This document shows, piece by piece, positions 11,219-23,459 of a DNA stretch of 64,000 nucleotides. Numbering within the stretch: the first letter of the stretch is position 1; each line of letters starts with the position of its first letter. A program made the translations under genes and the position numbers. The notes under the pieces are model-generated. The model was not told the DNA's origin. It made no database searches and saw only the letters and a program-made list of their open reading frames with translations. Where the stretch lies: positions 17,621,328-17,685,327 of the forward strand of contig CM067506.1 of NCBI GenBank assembly GCA_034509495.1, in the 5' to 3' direction. The DNA is from Acestrorhynchus altus. Taxonomy: Eukaryota; Chordata; Actinopteri; Characiformes; Acestrorhynchidae.

Positions 11219-14140
11219 AGCAATTATGTTTAAGTTTAATTTAGGTTTAATCATTGATTTGCGCTCCATTCATTTTTTTCCTCCCAACAATCACATCCGC
11301 TTCCGCCTTCTCCTTCCTTGGCGTGGGTGACGTGGGCGTGTTGTGCTGCATTAAAAGTAGTCCGTGCGAAACAACGCGCGTTAAAGAAACGATTCCTAGA
11401 GGCAGAGAAAATTCCTTGATCAATTCCTGTAAACGAGGAACTCGAAATACTCGAGGAATCTTTTCTCCCCTATTAGATGGTGATGTCTTTAACATATGCT
11501 ACTTTCTTCAAAATCACCAACAACGTTTTATTAAGATTAAGACAGCGAACAGGCTAATTTCATATTACCAATCAAATTATTCAGTTTATGAATAAATTTT
11601 ATAAACGACTTGAGAAACATTTGTACATTTCTGTATATAGGCTAGAGATTCAGAAGAGTCACATGCCTTTTCAAAGTTTGTGGATAAGATATTTTTATGA
11701 GGATCATCATTGTAGGGAAAGACCAGGCAGTGGTCTGGAAGTTCAGGAAATCATTATCCCTGATTCAATAGGCTTTGTGGTGTTGGTGCACTGTTCTAAA
11801 GTTAACACCTGTGCAAACTTTACCTCCACAGAAAAGTAATCTGAAGAAAACATTTGCCGCATTTTTACCACAATATTCAACGTAAGAAATTAGAATATAA
11901 CTTTTTCCACTGCATTGGATAAAGATGTGTTTGGCGAAGAAATGGTGCAGAATTTGAGAAAATAAAACCCCTCCAACTGTTGAGCATGTGGTGGATCAAA
12001 CATGTGTTGGGCTTATGTTGCAGTCGGTGGCATGAGAAACATTTTATGAAATGGATTGAATTAAAAACCAGCCAATTATGTAAGCAATGTAAAAAAACAA
12101 ACAAACAAAAAAAACATCAATGAAAATATGTGAATAGACCTCCAGAGAGCCTTTTGCCACAAGAATTGCAGAAAAACAATGACCATGCAGTTCCATCCAA
12201 ACATTTGCTTTCGACCCTTTTCCCTTTTTTCCCCTTGAAAGTGTAAAGTTTAAATATTAAAGAAATGTAATTAATTTTTTAACCATGTCTATCAAATTTG
12301 GAATGATGTTTGGAAAACATATTTTATTTGCTTAGTTATTCACAGTAACCAGGGATGTCCAAAAATGCCAAACAACTAACTTATAGCCTTTTGTGGATAA
12401 AACTTCATATTCTAATTCCAAACATGTTAAAGCTCAGGAATAAGTAAAACTTATCCAGGAAAAGAAAATCCAGGAAATATTTGTAAATTATTGTGGTAAA
12501 TAAGTATTGTTCACCCACAAAAAGTAAGATGCTTTTGCTTCTCACAGACCTGTAACAACTTCTTTAAGAAACTTTTCTGTTCTCCACTCATTACCTGTAT
12601 TAATGGCACCTGTTTGACCTCATTATTTGTATAAAAGACTCCAAACTCAACAATGTTGCCCATTGGCAGCCCCAAATCATCACTGCTCTAGAGAAGATCT
12701 GCATGGAAGAATGGGCCAAAATACCAGCTACAGTGTGTGCAAACCTGGTCAAGACTTAAAGGAAATGTTTGACCTCTGTCATAGCCAACAAAGGTCATTT
12801 AACAAAGTATTGAGTATTGAGTATTTAACTTTTGTTATTGAGAATACGTATTTTCCACTATAGTTTACAAATACATTATTTGTAAAAATCCTACAGTGTG
12901 ATTTTCCTGGATTTTTTTTTCTCATTTTGTCCCTCATAGTTGAAGCGTACCTATGATGAATATTACAGACCACTCTTATCGTTCCAAGAACTTGCACAAT
13001 CAGTGGCAAATACGTTTTTGCCCCACTGTGCTCTTAGAGGTCACTTGTTTATTAGAAGCTTAATTGTTTATTTGTTGATTTTCTGAAGTAAATTTCCCAA
13101 ACCTTTAATTCAGCTGACACACTATCCTAACCTTGTATCGTGGTGCAAATACAAATTTAGAATTACAGTTGAGGCTGATTGATTGATTGATATATACTTT
13201 ATTGATCTGTTAGTTCGAAATGAAGTGGATAGTTTACTAAGACAAGAAAACAGAGCCAGACTCAGGGAGAATGAACATAATTTTTAGCTTGTGGAATACA
13301 GGTTAGACATAGATGATTTGAGATTACTCTCAAACTCTCAGTTGTTAGATACTGTTTGAATTGATCAAACAAAACTTTTCTTGGTGTCTGTTTCATTCTA
13401 GAACAGTCTGCAGCTTGCGCTCGATATGTTAACTCTATAATGTTGATTGTTTTTTCTCTTTTTTAATGATTTCCAGTGGTTTCACAACCATGAAGCTCAT
13501 TGATTTTAAGTAATGATGTTAAATTTGTTTATTTTTAGTGATGTTGAATTCTTCAGTTGAAGTGTTTTTTTCATTTAACCCTTCTGCTTTTGTGTAAACT
13601 AGTTTTGTTTTATAGGTCAAAGATAACCACCCTATTATAGCCAATTATAAATTCATAAAAAAATTCTGTAATGTGACAGATGTTATTATCTTAGTGCTAA
13701 CTTAAGTGCCTAACTTCTACTTAGTATTTTTGGTGTGTAGGACTTGACCCGAGCTCATATACTGAGTACATTTAGAGTTAACTTATTTTGAACTTATTAA
13801 CTTATTTGTACTGTAACTGGGCTTGAACATGTGAAAAACAAAATAAATTATGTATCTGTTTATTACTTTTGAAAAAAATGTAAAAGTAATTTATTCAACC
13901 CCTCAAACCACCAGAATTCTATTAAATGTGTTTTTTGTCCCTAAACACAAGGGTTGACATGATCAAGGTGTTGCAGTAACCGATTCAGTCTCCTGAACTT
14001 AACCCAATAAAAAAACCTGTGGAAGAAGCTTGTAGATCAACTTATATTTTTGTTTATAATATTTAAGCACTTGTTAATAAGTATTATTCAAAGTTGGAAG
14101 GCTCTAACTTAATTGCAACTTGTTGAATTTGCAAAATCTC
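9350..14140. other. noto-emx intergenic, no gene seen
   Basis: AT-rich. It contains a GT microsatellite at 11163-11214, a CpG-bearing patch near 11262-11470 with no recognisable protein, and a GATT-repeat run near 13175-13195 beside a TTTATTGAT motif resembling a LINE 3' tail. The open frames are short. Confidence 0.5.
11163..11214. repeat. (GT)n microsatellite
   Basis: About 26 uninterrupted units. Confidence 0.95.
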
Positions 14141-14149
14141 TAGACTACA

Positions 14150-14690
14150 GACTATCTATGGTGCTGGTCAACAGCCATGAAGATCATGAAAGACATCAGC
14201 CATCCTAACAATGGCCTCTTCACATTGCTGCCATCAGGAAAGTGGTTCTGCTCACTGAAATCCAGCACAGATTTCAGCAGCTTCCCTCAGGCTATTCGGA
14301 CTCTGAACCAGACCCAAATTTAACTTTAAAATTCATAGGATACTTATGCTCTCTTTGCACAGCAATATGTAGCTACCATTGCACATTTGCACTTTAGACA
14401 ACAACTCTCAGGATTCCTACACTGACTGCAACCTGTTCACACATCCACACCTCCTTCCTCCACTTGTTATATTTTTTCTGTTTCCTTAAGATTATTTATT
14501 CATTTATTTTATTCTCAGGAATAGCATCTCAAAGACATATTTATCCTGTTTACCTTCTCCCTACTTTCTCCCTTCTTCCCTTATTGATCTGTGTGTGCAG
14601 ACAGACACAAAATAACATTTCACTGCATGTTGTACTGTGTATAACTATGTGCATGACGCATAAATGGACTTTGAACCTTTAAAATCTGCA
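14150..14690 (+). mobile_element. 3' end of a non-LTR retrotransposon (L2/CR1-like)
   Basis: A short stretch (14170-14320) reads as ISHPNNGLFTLLPSGKWFCS followed by FSSFPQAIRTLN, typical of the C terminus of fish LINE reverse-transcriptase ORFs. It is followed by a 3' UTR with ACATTTCACTGCATGTTGTA. 5'-truncated and dead. Confidence 0.6.
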
Positions 14691-15189
14691 GGGGGTTGAA
14701 TACTACTTGCAGCCCCTGTAGATTGTTTCTGAGTAAAATGTGCATTATTTCATTATATCTGGTTAAATATATATATTATTTAGAGATTACACATTGATTA
14801 TTTTGTCAAACCTTAGCAAGGATATTTGTTTTGAAACCATTTTTTTGTTGGTGCGAAAAGTAACATTTCGAGTTGTCAGTTAAAATTTACCAGATACTAA
14901 ATAAAGGATGGACAATATAAATGTCTAAACACATTAAAAAACAATATCAGCTAGAAATGTGCTTTTCCTGAGGAAAAGCTGAATGATTGTTCAAGTTAAG
15001 TTAACTCTTTCAGAGTGGTGGTTGCTATTTAGATGCTTGGTGGTCACTCTGGAGTTGCTTAGTAGCTACTTGGCTATTGTGCCACAGATGGTTGCTAAGG
15101 CATTTCAGGTAGTTGCCTAGATGATTCTTAGTAGTTGATGTGGTACTCCGTGTGGTTGATTAAGTGTAACCAGCGTATTTGTATCATCA

Positions 15190-15365
15190 GCACACAAATC
15201 ATATCAAAATGTATTTATATAGTGCTTTTTACAACTGATGTTGTCAGAGCAAAAACAACACATGAAACAAAGGATAAAGACATAAACCTCCCAGTGAGCA
15301 AGCCAAAGGGCAACAGTGCATGCAATGAAAATGATCAAAATGAGTTTTGTGTGTTCAGGTGCCCT
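15190..15365 (+). repeat. Dispersed repeat fragment
   Basis: TATATAGTGCTTTTTACAAC, GATGTTGTC and CCCAGTGAGCAAGCCAAAGG resemble a widespread teleost interspersed repeat. No functional ORF. Confidence 0.4.
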
Positions 15366-15944
15366 GTGTAGACAAATTAATAACATTTAATTTCATGGAT
15401 GTCAACTCTCCAACCAATTTTCAAGTCTCCATGGCAATTCAAGTGATTTGAATCTTTTGGAAAGTGAGTTTTATGTCATTCACATCTCTTAAAGTAATCT
15501 GAATCTTTCAAATGCATTTTCAGCCTTTTCCAAAGTAACTTTAATCTTGTCAAGTGTTTTGAATCTTGGCGATTCCAAAGTGATTCCAAACTTCTGTTTT
15601 TTCAAAAGCTTTTCCAATTTTAAAAAGTGCTTTGCGTTTATAACAGTAATGTAAAGCAATTCAAATCTCTTAATGAATAGAATCAGATGGGCTTTCCCTG
15701 CTCAAGCACACTTGATTAATCTAACCTACAAATTGTCAGGGTTACTAGTTCTGATAAATCAGTACTGGATCCACCTGTGTTGAAGTTATTCAGTTATTTT
15801 ATTGATTCAAAACTCATACAAGGATACAGTTAACTTTTTTAAAAGAGATATAAAAAAATAAACTCTACAAGCTTTTCAACATCAGAGCAGTCAGTTAAAT
15901 GTTATTCTTACACATTCAGTGTGATTTTGAACATTCAATCAAGA

Positions 15945-16115
15945 GTCTGTTGGTGTCATGCTAATGCCAGCCATGTGCCATAGGGGTATAAAAACCCCAG
16001 CACCAATATGTTTGAAATGAGGTGGAGTGGTGATTTATACAACTTTACTAATGCTGTCACTAAATGTAATCAAATCCTTGCAAATGTTTTCAAAATCTAG
16101 TATAAAGCTTTGTCT
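15945..16115 (-). repeat. Probable third copy of the dispersed repeat, - orientation
   Basis: GGGGTATAAAAACCCCAGCA and AATGAGGTGGAGTGGTGAT are reverse complements of segments I associate with the same family. Diverged. Confidence 0.35.
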
Positions 16116-16580
16116 TTATTTGGCTTACATTTAACTTTCACTCCCTGTAATTTGCTGCCATGTTTTTTTGTTTTATCATGTGTACATTTTGGCTGCCTGC
16201 TGTTTATTCTCACTTTCACAGCCATATCTACCTCCTGCAGTTAAAGCTGAATGTAAGAAATATCGGAATTTTGGACTAGAAAACCAGATTATCTAAAACA
16301 AAATGAGAACAGAGTGCTGTGAGCACTGATGAAAGACTAGAGCTTCTGTCTGTGACTTTACATCTGCAAGGTTGAGCAGCTAATAAGAGTGTCTAAAAGA
16401 GTAGACAGTGAGTTTACAGTGTTTAAACACTCCAGTAGCTTAGTTTAGTGTAGAAACTCCAAACCCTGTTAAAACATGTACAGGTAAACAGAAATACACT
16501 AAAGAGCAAGAAAAATTTCTCATTTTGAAGAAAGTTATCAGTTCCCAGATAATTTACAGAGGTTGTCATTTGCACAGTAC

Positions 16581-16595
16581 TCTCTCTCTCTCTTT

Positions 16596-16662
<67 letters not shown>
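16581..16662. repeat. (CT)n(GT)n microsatellite
   Basis: A short CT tract then about 31 GT units, abutting a Tc1-like remnant. Confidence 0.95.
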
Positions 16663-16665
<3 letters not shown>

Positions 16666-16669
16666 TTTA

Positions 16670-17470
16670 ACAGTCGTGTTAAAAATTTAGGGCACCCTAT
16701 AAGCACCTTTCTTTTTTTTTAATGTTTAAACAAATGGACATTTGATCTTCATTACTACTGAGCAAAGCAGCAAAGCAGCCCCTATGACAACTATGAAAAT
16801 TCCACTCCCATGTTTCACAGTGAGTATGAGGTTCTTGTGGCAACATTTACTAACCCTGATGTTTTTCTTTGGCAACAAGGATTTCCTCCTTGCACACTTC
16901 AAATGAAAATCAAACTTGTTTGTTCTCTTTCTGATGGTAGATGCTGCATTTCAACATCAGCTTTAGCGAGAGCTACCTGTAGTTCCTGTGATGACATTTT
17001 AGGATTGTTGAGGTCTGATCTTGGATGAACTTGCCATGGTCTGACCTGGCCATGCTGGCAGTTGTTTCAGTGTTCTCTCATTTACATTATTTTCTTGACA
17101 TTGGAACAGCTGATTTCAAATTGTTCTAATGGTTAAATCCCTTGCAAGACTTGCATCTATGACCTTCTTTATGAAGACCTCAGGGAGCTCTTTTGATCTG
17201 GCAATGGTGACACCTATCACTTCAACAATCAAGAGCAAACCAAACTAATGTCAGAAGTTTAAATAAGATAAGCTCCTCCAAAGTCCTTTCTAATAGCTAA
17301 ACAACATTTCTATTAATTACATATTACAAATGATGTTACATTTTTTTCATTTTATGTATTTAGATCACCTCCATCTCTCAATATAGTTAAAATGAAGATC
17401 AAATGTCCGTATGTTTACATATGATAAAAAGAAAGTTGCTCATAGGGTGTCAACTTTTTCACATGACTGT
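16670..17470. mobile_element. Tc1-like transposon remnant with about 80-bp inverted repeats
   Basis: Left (16670-16755) and right (17390-17470) ends are inverted copies: ACAGTCGTGTTAAAAA against ACAGTCATGTGAAAAA, both followed by GACATTTGATCTTCATT further in. The 0.6 kb interior resembles degraded Tc1-type sequence but has no intact ORF. A GT microsatellite abuts the left end. Confidence 0.6.
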
Positions 17471-17482
17471 ATTCTATATACT

Positions 17483-17600
17483 AGTGCATCTAGTATCTAC
17501 TAGTGAGAAAAGTAAAATTTTGTGAAAAAGCTTTGTGAGTCCGATTTTATATTCATTACACGTAAAGTGACACATTTCTTTTTTTCATTCATATTTCATT
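17483..17600. mobile_element. Terminal fragment of the same Tc1-like/MITE family
   Basis: Starts ACTAGTGCATCTAG and continues with TTTTATATTCATTACACGTA and AAGTGACACATTTCTTT, shared with the 9.0 kb copy. No right end was found. Confidence 0.45.
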
Positions 17601-17644
17601 TCGGGTCATTATATCTTTGTAAGGAGCTACATTACCTCCAATGA

Positions 17645-17659
17645 CCACAAGAGGGCAGC
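17645..17659 (+). promoter_or_regulatory. CTCF-like motif between noto and emx
   Basis: CCACAAGAGGGCAGC matches the CTCF core (CCASYAGRKGGCRSY) at 14 of 15 positions by eye. It lies about 3 kb upstream of emx. Confidence 0.4.
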
Positions 17660-18889
17660 AGTGTTCAACAGTCGACGCTGTCGCTCGTCAGAGGGAGCGC
17701 TCATTCAAAAGCACTTTCAGGGTTTCAGTTCACTGCACCAAGCAGTTCTCAGTCTCAGACTGGAGCTCAAGGGGGTTGCTTTGCCTACCTCTCACACATC
17801 AGTTAATCATTGCCATATGGGGTCACAGAGGCTGGGTGAGTACAGGTGCATGACCTAACTTTCCTGAAACACACATTGGAAACAAACCAAAGGAGCAGCA
17901 AATGGTAATACTGCATTTTATAAGGATGTGGCTTAAATGTGTATGAGGACCCAAACTAACATAATACTTTGTAGTGTAGGGATTCACACTGTGTACTGTC
18001 CCAATTCAGTTTTGTCACAAATAGGAGTGCCTCTCTCTCTCCTCGCCTCTAACTGTCTCTCTCTCTCTCTCTCTCTCCCTTAAATCACAATAACATCTCT
18101 GTGTTCCTGACGCCTCCTTTTGCTGTAAGGTTAAATCTCTCACCCATCCTCCTCTCTCTCTCTCTATTTCAGTCTCTCTCTCCCTCTCAGCATGGTAGTT
18201 TTTAATTTTGTGTTTGTGCAGATGGCTGGTTGCTCTATTAGTATTCATTACAGATTCCATGAGCTCTTAATTACGGAACAAGAGAGAAAAGTGGCAGACA
18301 GAAACATTGGGTGAGACTTGCTCTCTCTCTCTCTCTCTTTCTCTCTCTCACCCCCTTACTCGACTCCCCCGTTTTAAGAGCACACTGTGATGATACAAAC
18401 GTGGCATATAAGGCGTTCAGAATGCCTGTATAAGGAGAGAGCACTGGAGCTTTTATCACTGGTTCATGGGGACGTTCTGAGCTGCAAACCACAGATATCA
18501 TCTAGTGACACAAAGCAAGATCCCCTTTCTTTCTTTTCCTTAGCTGCCACGGCTTAATGACACACAGTGATGAAATGAGACGAATATTAGGAATGTCTTA
18601 CCATTCAGATGAACTCTACACTTCGTTGGCTTCTCCTGCACTGCCTGTAAACCAACACATAAACATGCTGGAGCAAATCGAGAGTAAAACGTGTTAAAAC
18701 GTCCCAGAACCAAGCTTAGCTAAGTGACAAATGATCACACCCTCACCATAATTCTGCTTCATTTCATACGGAATCAGAATCCACTGGCAAAATTAAATGA
18801 TAGCAACATTGATTCATAAATCATCATTATATACAAAATGTATAAGTATTGTAAACAAAACAAAACATCTATGATTAGATGTTAGTATG

Positions 18890-18902
18890 TATATATATAT
18901 AG

Positions 18903-18939
<37 letters not shown>

Positions 18940-18951
18940 TATGTATATATA

Positions 18952-19006
<55 letters not shown>
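18890..19006. repeat. (TA)n microsatellite, interrupted
   Basis: Nearly pure TA with GTAT and TTATG interruptions; self-complementary and able to form hairpins. Confidence 0.95.
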
Positions 19007-19011
<5 letters not shown>

Positions 19012-19194
19012 AATCTATTTTCTAATTGCAGTTGTTAATACATAAAATAATACATAAAATGCAAGAATGCAAGAATGTAAACAAACAAGCCATAGAAATA
19101 ACTTTAAAAAATCTTCATGTGTTTTAAAACTAAAAACTTAAATATTTCGAGATGGACTCTTTTAACAATTATAAAGTAAAATGTTTCTAAAATA

Positions 19195-19870
19195 GGAATC
19201 TGCTTATTAATATTTGGACAACCAATGATGAGTTTCGAAGACCTGATTATTGTCATTGCGCGCAATTATGTTTCTCCTCAATTGAAATCTACTCATTATA
19301 AACCTGAACTAATGATAAGACTCGAAGCTCCTTGGTTAGTGCGGCTGTAGTGCTGAATGTGAGCGTTCACGGGCTCTTTGCTTTCTAAATAGTCGCTCAA
19401 CATGCTGTTGTGCAGACTAATGCTCGGCTGTACTGATTTTCTAATGCGCGCTGGAGGTAACGAGCCTATCAGCACACTAATCATTACCTTTAAGAGCACA
19501 AGATGAAACGCAGAGTGGATGAGCCCTCAGGAAAACCTAGGTGGCCTGGAAATTACTAGCTGAGCACAAGTTCATGAACCTCTGTTTAATTGACTCGTGA
19601 TTTGGGCTTTTATATGTAACCAGTGAAAGCGCACATATTCAATCATTGGACCAGTGGCTCGGCTCTGCTCCACACTGCAGCCTGTAGCTGTAATTACGAG
19701 TTGGTGAAACAGGGGAGCTGCTCTGCTGGCAGATCTTATCCTCATCCAGCTGTGGAGCGCTCTGGTTAATACAAAGACAAAGACGGGTTTTTCATTAAAG
19801 AGAACTCAACCCGCTTTGGCCTAAAGAGAGCAAACACACCGCCCGACATCCAGCTCACTGAAACATGTCC
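19195..19870. promoter_or_regulatory. candidate emx upstream enhancer block
   Basis: Unique, mixed-composition sequence bracketed by two long TA microsatellites (18890-19006 and 19912-19982). It contains many homeodomain-type cores (CTAATCATTACC, GTAATTACGAG, TTTAATTGAC), E-box-like CAGCTG (about 19748) and SOX-like ACAAAG repeats. It lies about 1.3-2 kb upstream of emx exon 1. No coding signal. Confidence 0.4.
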
Positions 19871-19911
19871 AGCCCACTGTCTTAAGGCTTTCCAGAAAAC
19901 AATTCAAACTA

Positions 19912-19933
19912 TATATATATATATATATATATA

Positions 19934-19982
<49 letters not shown>
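19912..19982. repeat. (TA)n microsatellite
   Basis: TA run with one AGTA interruption, on the far side of the candidate emx enhancer block. Confidence 0.95.
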
Positions 19983-19987
<5 letters not shown>

Positions 19988-20138
19988 TTTTTACATAAAA
20001 TGCAAATAAGCACTCAAATCGTCAAATCGCTGCAATTCACAATAATCCCAATCAGTTCATTTCACTGAACTGAGAATTTTTAAAATATACACACATAAAA
20101 GCCATATAAACAAACTGTTAATAACAGAATTGTATGTC

Positions 20139-20144
<6 letters not shown>

Positions 20145-20190
<46 letters not shown>

Positions 20191-20196
20191 CACACC
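20145..20196. repeat. (CA)n microsatellite
   Basis: CA run with one CG interruption. Confidence 0.95.
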
Positions 20197-20555
20197 TGTA
20201 AGGTCTGATTCAATTTGACAGAACTAGTTATATATACATACGATTTAGCAATGAAAATTATCATTCAAAAGTAAAGCAAAGTTTATTAAAGCCTCACTAA
20301 ATGCATCTACGATTGCAGTACAGCGGAAGATTAAGAAACAATTGAAAACATACAATAATAATAGAATAAGAGATATCAATTAAATGCTTTTAAGCAGGGT
20401 GTATCTCTGTAGCAAAATTAAATCCGAGTAAAAGTAAAGGATAAATAGAATTAAACTAAAAAATAATAAAGGATTGTTATTGTATATATAAATATATAGT
20501 TTGCAAGCTGGGGTTAGAATAAAAAGTATATTATTATTATCGGTAGTATTATATT

Positions 20556-20580
20556 ATCATCATCATCATCATCATCATCA
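20556..20580. repeat. (ATC)n microsatellite
   Basis: Eight trinucleotide units. Confidence 0.9.
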
Positions 20581-20797
20581 CTATCATCAACTCCTTATCT
20601 GATAATAATTTAGTAAATACTGATGAAGAGTATAAAATGAACAGTAAACCTGTTAAAAGGCTTAAGTGTTGGATGTTCTGTGTCCAGCTGAAACTGCGAA
20701 GTGTTTTATCCCTCTGTGGTGGAACTGACCTGCTGGAGGGGCTCAGAATGATCACATTAATAAGAGTTCATTATCAGGCCCAAAGTGAACGGTGGAC

Positions 20798-20850
20798 CCG
20801 CCCACCAATCAGATCAGCGCACTCGAGTCGCTTCTGGCCAATCGGAGCGG
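20798..20850 (+). promoter_or_regulatory. emx1: emx proximal promoter with two CCAAT boxes
   Basis: Two CCAAT boxes (20805-20809 and 20838-20842, 33 bp apart) lie in GC-rich, CpG-rich sequence about 300 bp before the CFTIES codons. No TATA box is seen. This fits a CpG-type NF-Y promoter; the exact start site is not defined. Confidence 0.5.
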
Positions 20851-21122
20851 CGCCAACACGACCCCCGGCAAATCGCCCTCCAATCCAAACATGCAGAAGC
20901 ACCGCGCGCAGCCTGCAGCTCTTCAGTGCCGCGCTGCTCGCTCACACGCGCTCCCGCACTCATGGAACACGCGCTGAGTCCGATCTGAAGCCGGGCTGTT
21001 GTTTCGCTCCGAGCTGTTTCTGAAGACCATGAGCGCGTGAGCGTGTACCCCCTCCTGGCAGAGGTCAGCACACAGATCCCGGAGAGGACGGAAAGGCCCG
21101 CGCAACGAGCCCTCTGTCGGGG

Positions 21123-21460
21123 ACGATACCTGGCCGCGGGAAGCGCTGCTTCACCATCGAGTCTCAGGCAAGGAAAGCCCGCTCTCAGGGGAAGAGCCCG
21201 TGCGCCTCGCCGCTCTCACCTACACGCCCCACGCAGACTCTTTCCTGGGCGGCTATCAGAGCCCTGCGGGCCGCGCGCTGTACCCGAGCCCGGAACTTGT
21301 GTTTCCGGACGCAGTGAGCCACGCGCCACTGAGCGCTCACTCTCACCAGCTCGGCGGCGCGCACCTCCAGCACCCGCACTTCTTCAGCGCGCAGCACCGA
21401 GAACCCATCAACTTCTACCCCTGGGTACTACGGAACCGATTCTTCGACATCGGTTTCAAG
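21123..21460 (+). CDS. emx1: emx exon 1, frame-disrupted
   Basis: KRCFTIES is encoded from 21141 in one frame. KESPLSGEEP through PWVLRNRFF runs from 21170 to 21445 in the second, and HRFQ follows (about 21449-21460) in the third. The expected LVA between IES and KES is reduced to 5 nt, a net loss of about 4 nt. One G appears missing near 21446. No ATG precedes CFTIES in frame; where MFQP is expected only an ATACC-like remnant stands at about 21126-21130. The left limit is therefore approximate. The donor is good, and its phase-1 end fits exon 2 only in the third frame. Confidence 0.75.
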
Positions 21461-21614
21461 GTAAAACTGGTTTATTATTAATTACATACCTACGATTCTG
21501 TACACGCTTACAGCATACCATATCACTTCTATTAACAAATACATCAAGTTGCAAATTGTTTATTTAACAATTATTTGAAATAATTTAAAATCTTAATACG
21601 CAGTAATATTACTG

Positions 21615-21679
<65 letters not shown>

Positions 21680-23142
21680 TGTATGTATATATTTACACGC
21701 TCACTGCATACAGACACACACACACACACACAGGTAATGAAAGTGGAGACGTTGGCCTTGAATTCCTTGACTTTACAAAACCCAAGAGCGCAACAGGTCA
21801 AGGCCAAGTTCAGTCCGGTTCACCACACCTGTAGATATTTAGTCCAGTCCACCACATCTGCTGGTTACCTCAGGATAATCACTGCTTTTCCATTTCCCTG
21901 AAAGTGTCTCCTCACTTCGGCTGCTGTCTGTCGTTGTGTTGAGAGGCTTCTCAACAGCAACAAACGATAATTATCGGTTTTGGGATTTTACAGCTGCACT
22001 CCACCTTCTGTTTACTGTCATTTTCAGACCTTAATTAGTATAGATTTCTATAGCCTATAAAATGTGTTGATTTGACCCATACGCTAGATTTAGGAGAACC
22101 CCGTAGATTAAGGCAATAAACACAAAACTTACATATATCTTACTTACGTTATTACACAGAGCTCAGGTAAGTTTAAGAGAAGCCTTAATAACATACTAAA
22201 AACAGACAAAAATAATACTGAGTAAACACACTATAAAACGTTTCGATTTATTTGCTTTTTATATTTGTATTTAACATCAGGAAACGTTTATACAACACAC
22301 ACAGATATGTAACATATGCACATGCCAGTGAATAAAAACGACAAATCTTACATAACAATTAATTGCACTGCTTTATACTTAACCAGGAGCCAAAACAACA
22401 ATACAGACAGATAACACACTGTTCACACTGATTCAGCAAACTTACAGCTCAGAGAAAATACCTGCATAAAAACATCACATGTGACAACTTCTCTAATTAC
22501 TGAAATGTAACACGCATCACCTATAAAGGACACATTGGATCTGCAGTGTGTTCATAAAGAAAGGCATTAAGCCGTGTCTTCTCCATACAGATGCAGTGTT
22601 TTAAGCGTTGTTTGTGCTTTGACTCTCTCCTCAATCGTACACCGCGTTTTCTTATCTCTCTCCCTCCTTTTCTCTCTCTGTCTCTAAGGGAACGAGGTGG
22701 CTCATGACTCGTTGCTGCTGCACGGGCCCTTCGCCCGCAAACCGAAGCGGATCCGCACGGCCTTCTCTCCCTCTCAGCTGCTGCGGCTCGAGCGCGCCTT
22801 CGATAAGAACCACTACGTGGTGGGAGCGGAGCGCAAACAGCTCGCCAACAGCCTCAGCCTGTCCGAGACCCAGGTCAGCACGGCCGAGAGACCCGACTAC
22901 TTCACAACACATCACCTCACTTCACACGCTGCTCGAGTTATTAGAAATGGAGAGCTGAAATAATATTTATGTCATATAAAACATTTTCCTCAAATCTGGC
23001 CTGAACTGCAGGATGCGGACATGTTTTTCAGCCAGACTGAGGTTTACTGCGGATAACGAAACTGTCAACCAATTAATTTTTATAAATATGAAATTATAAA
23101 TGCGTAAAAATTTGGTCTGCACATCAAAACATGGAACATTAA

Positions 23143-23201
<59 letters not shown>

Positions 23202-23281
23202 CCGACGTGTTAATGTTATTATTATTATCATCATCATTGTTATTCTTCTTCTTATAATAATAATAATAATTATTATTATTA

Positions 23282-23330
<49 letters not shown>

Positions 23331-23410
23331 CCGACGTGTTAATGTTATTATTATTATCATCATCATTGTTATTCTTCTTCTTATAATAATAATAATAATT
23401 ATTATTATTA

Positions 23411-23459
<49 letters not shown>

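Noticed and set aside
20637..21023. 128-codon ORF upstream of emx
   Set aside because: No domain; it overlaps the CCAAT-box promoter and CpG-rich leader, where chance ORFs are common.
21037..21567. 176-codon GTG-started ORF covering emx exon 1
   Set aside because: Only its HRFQ end is in the emx frame; the rest is an off-frame shadow of the conserved EMX protein and it runs through the splice donor.
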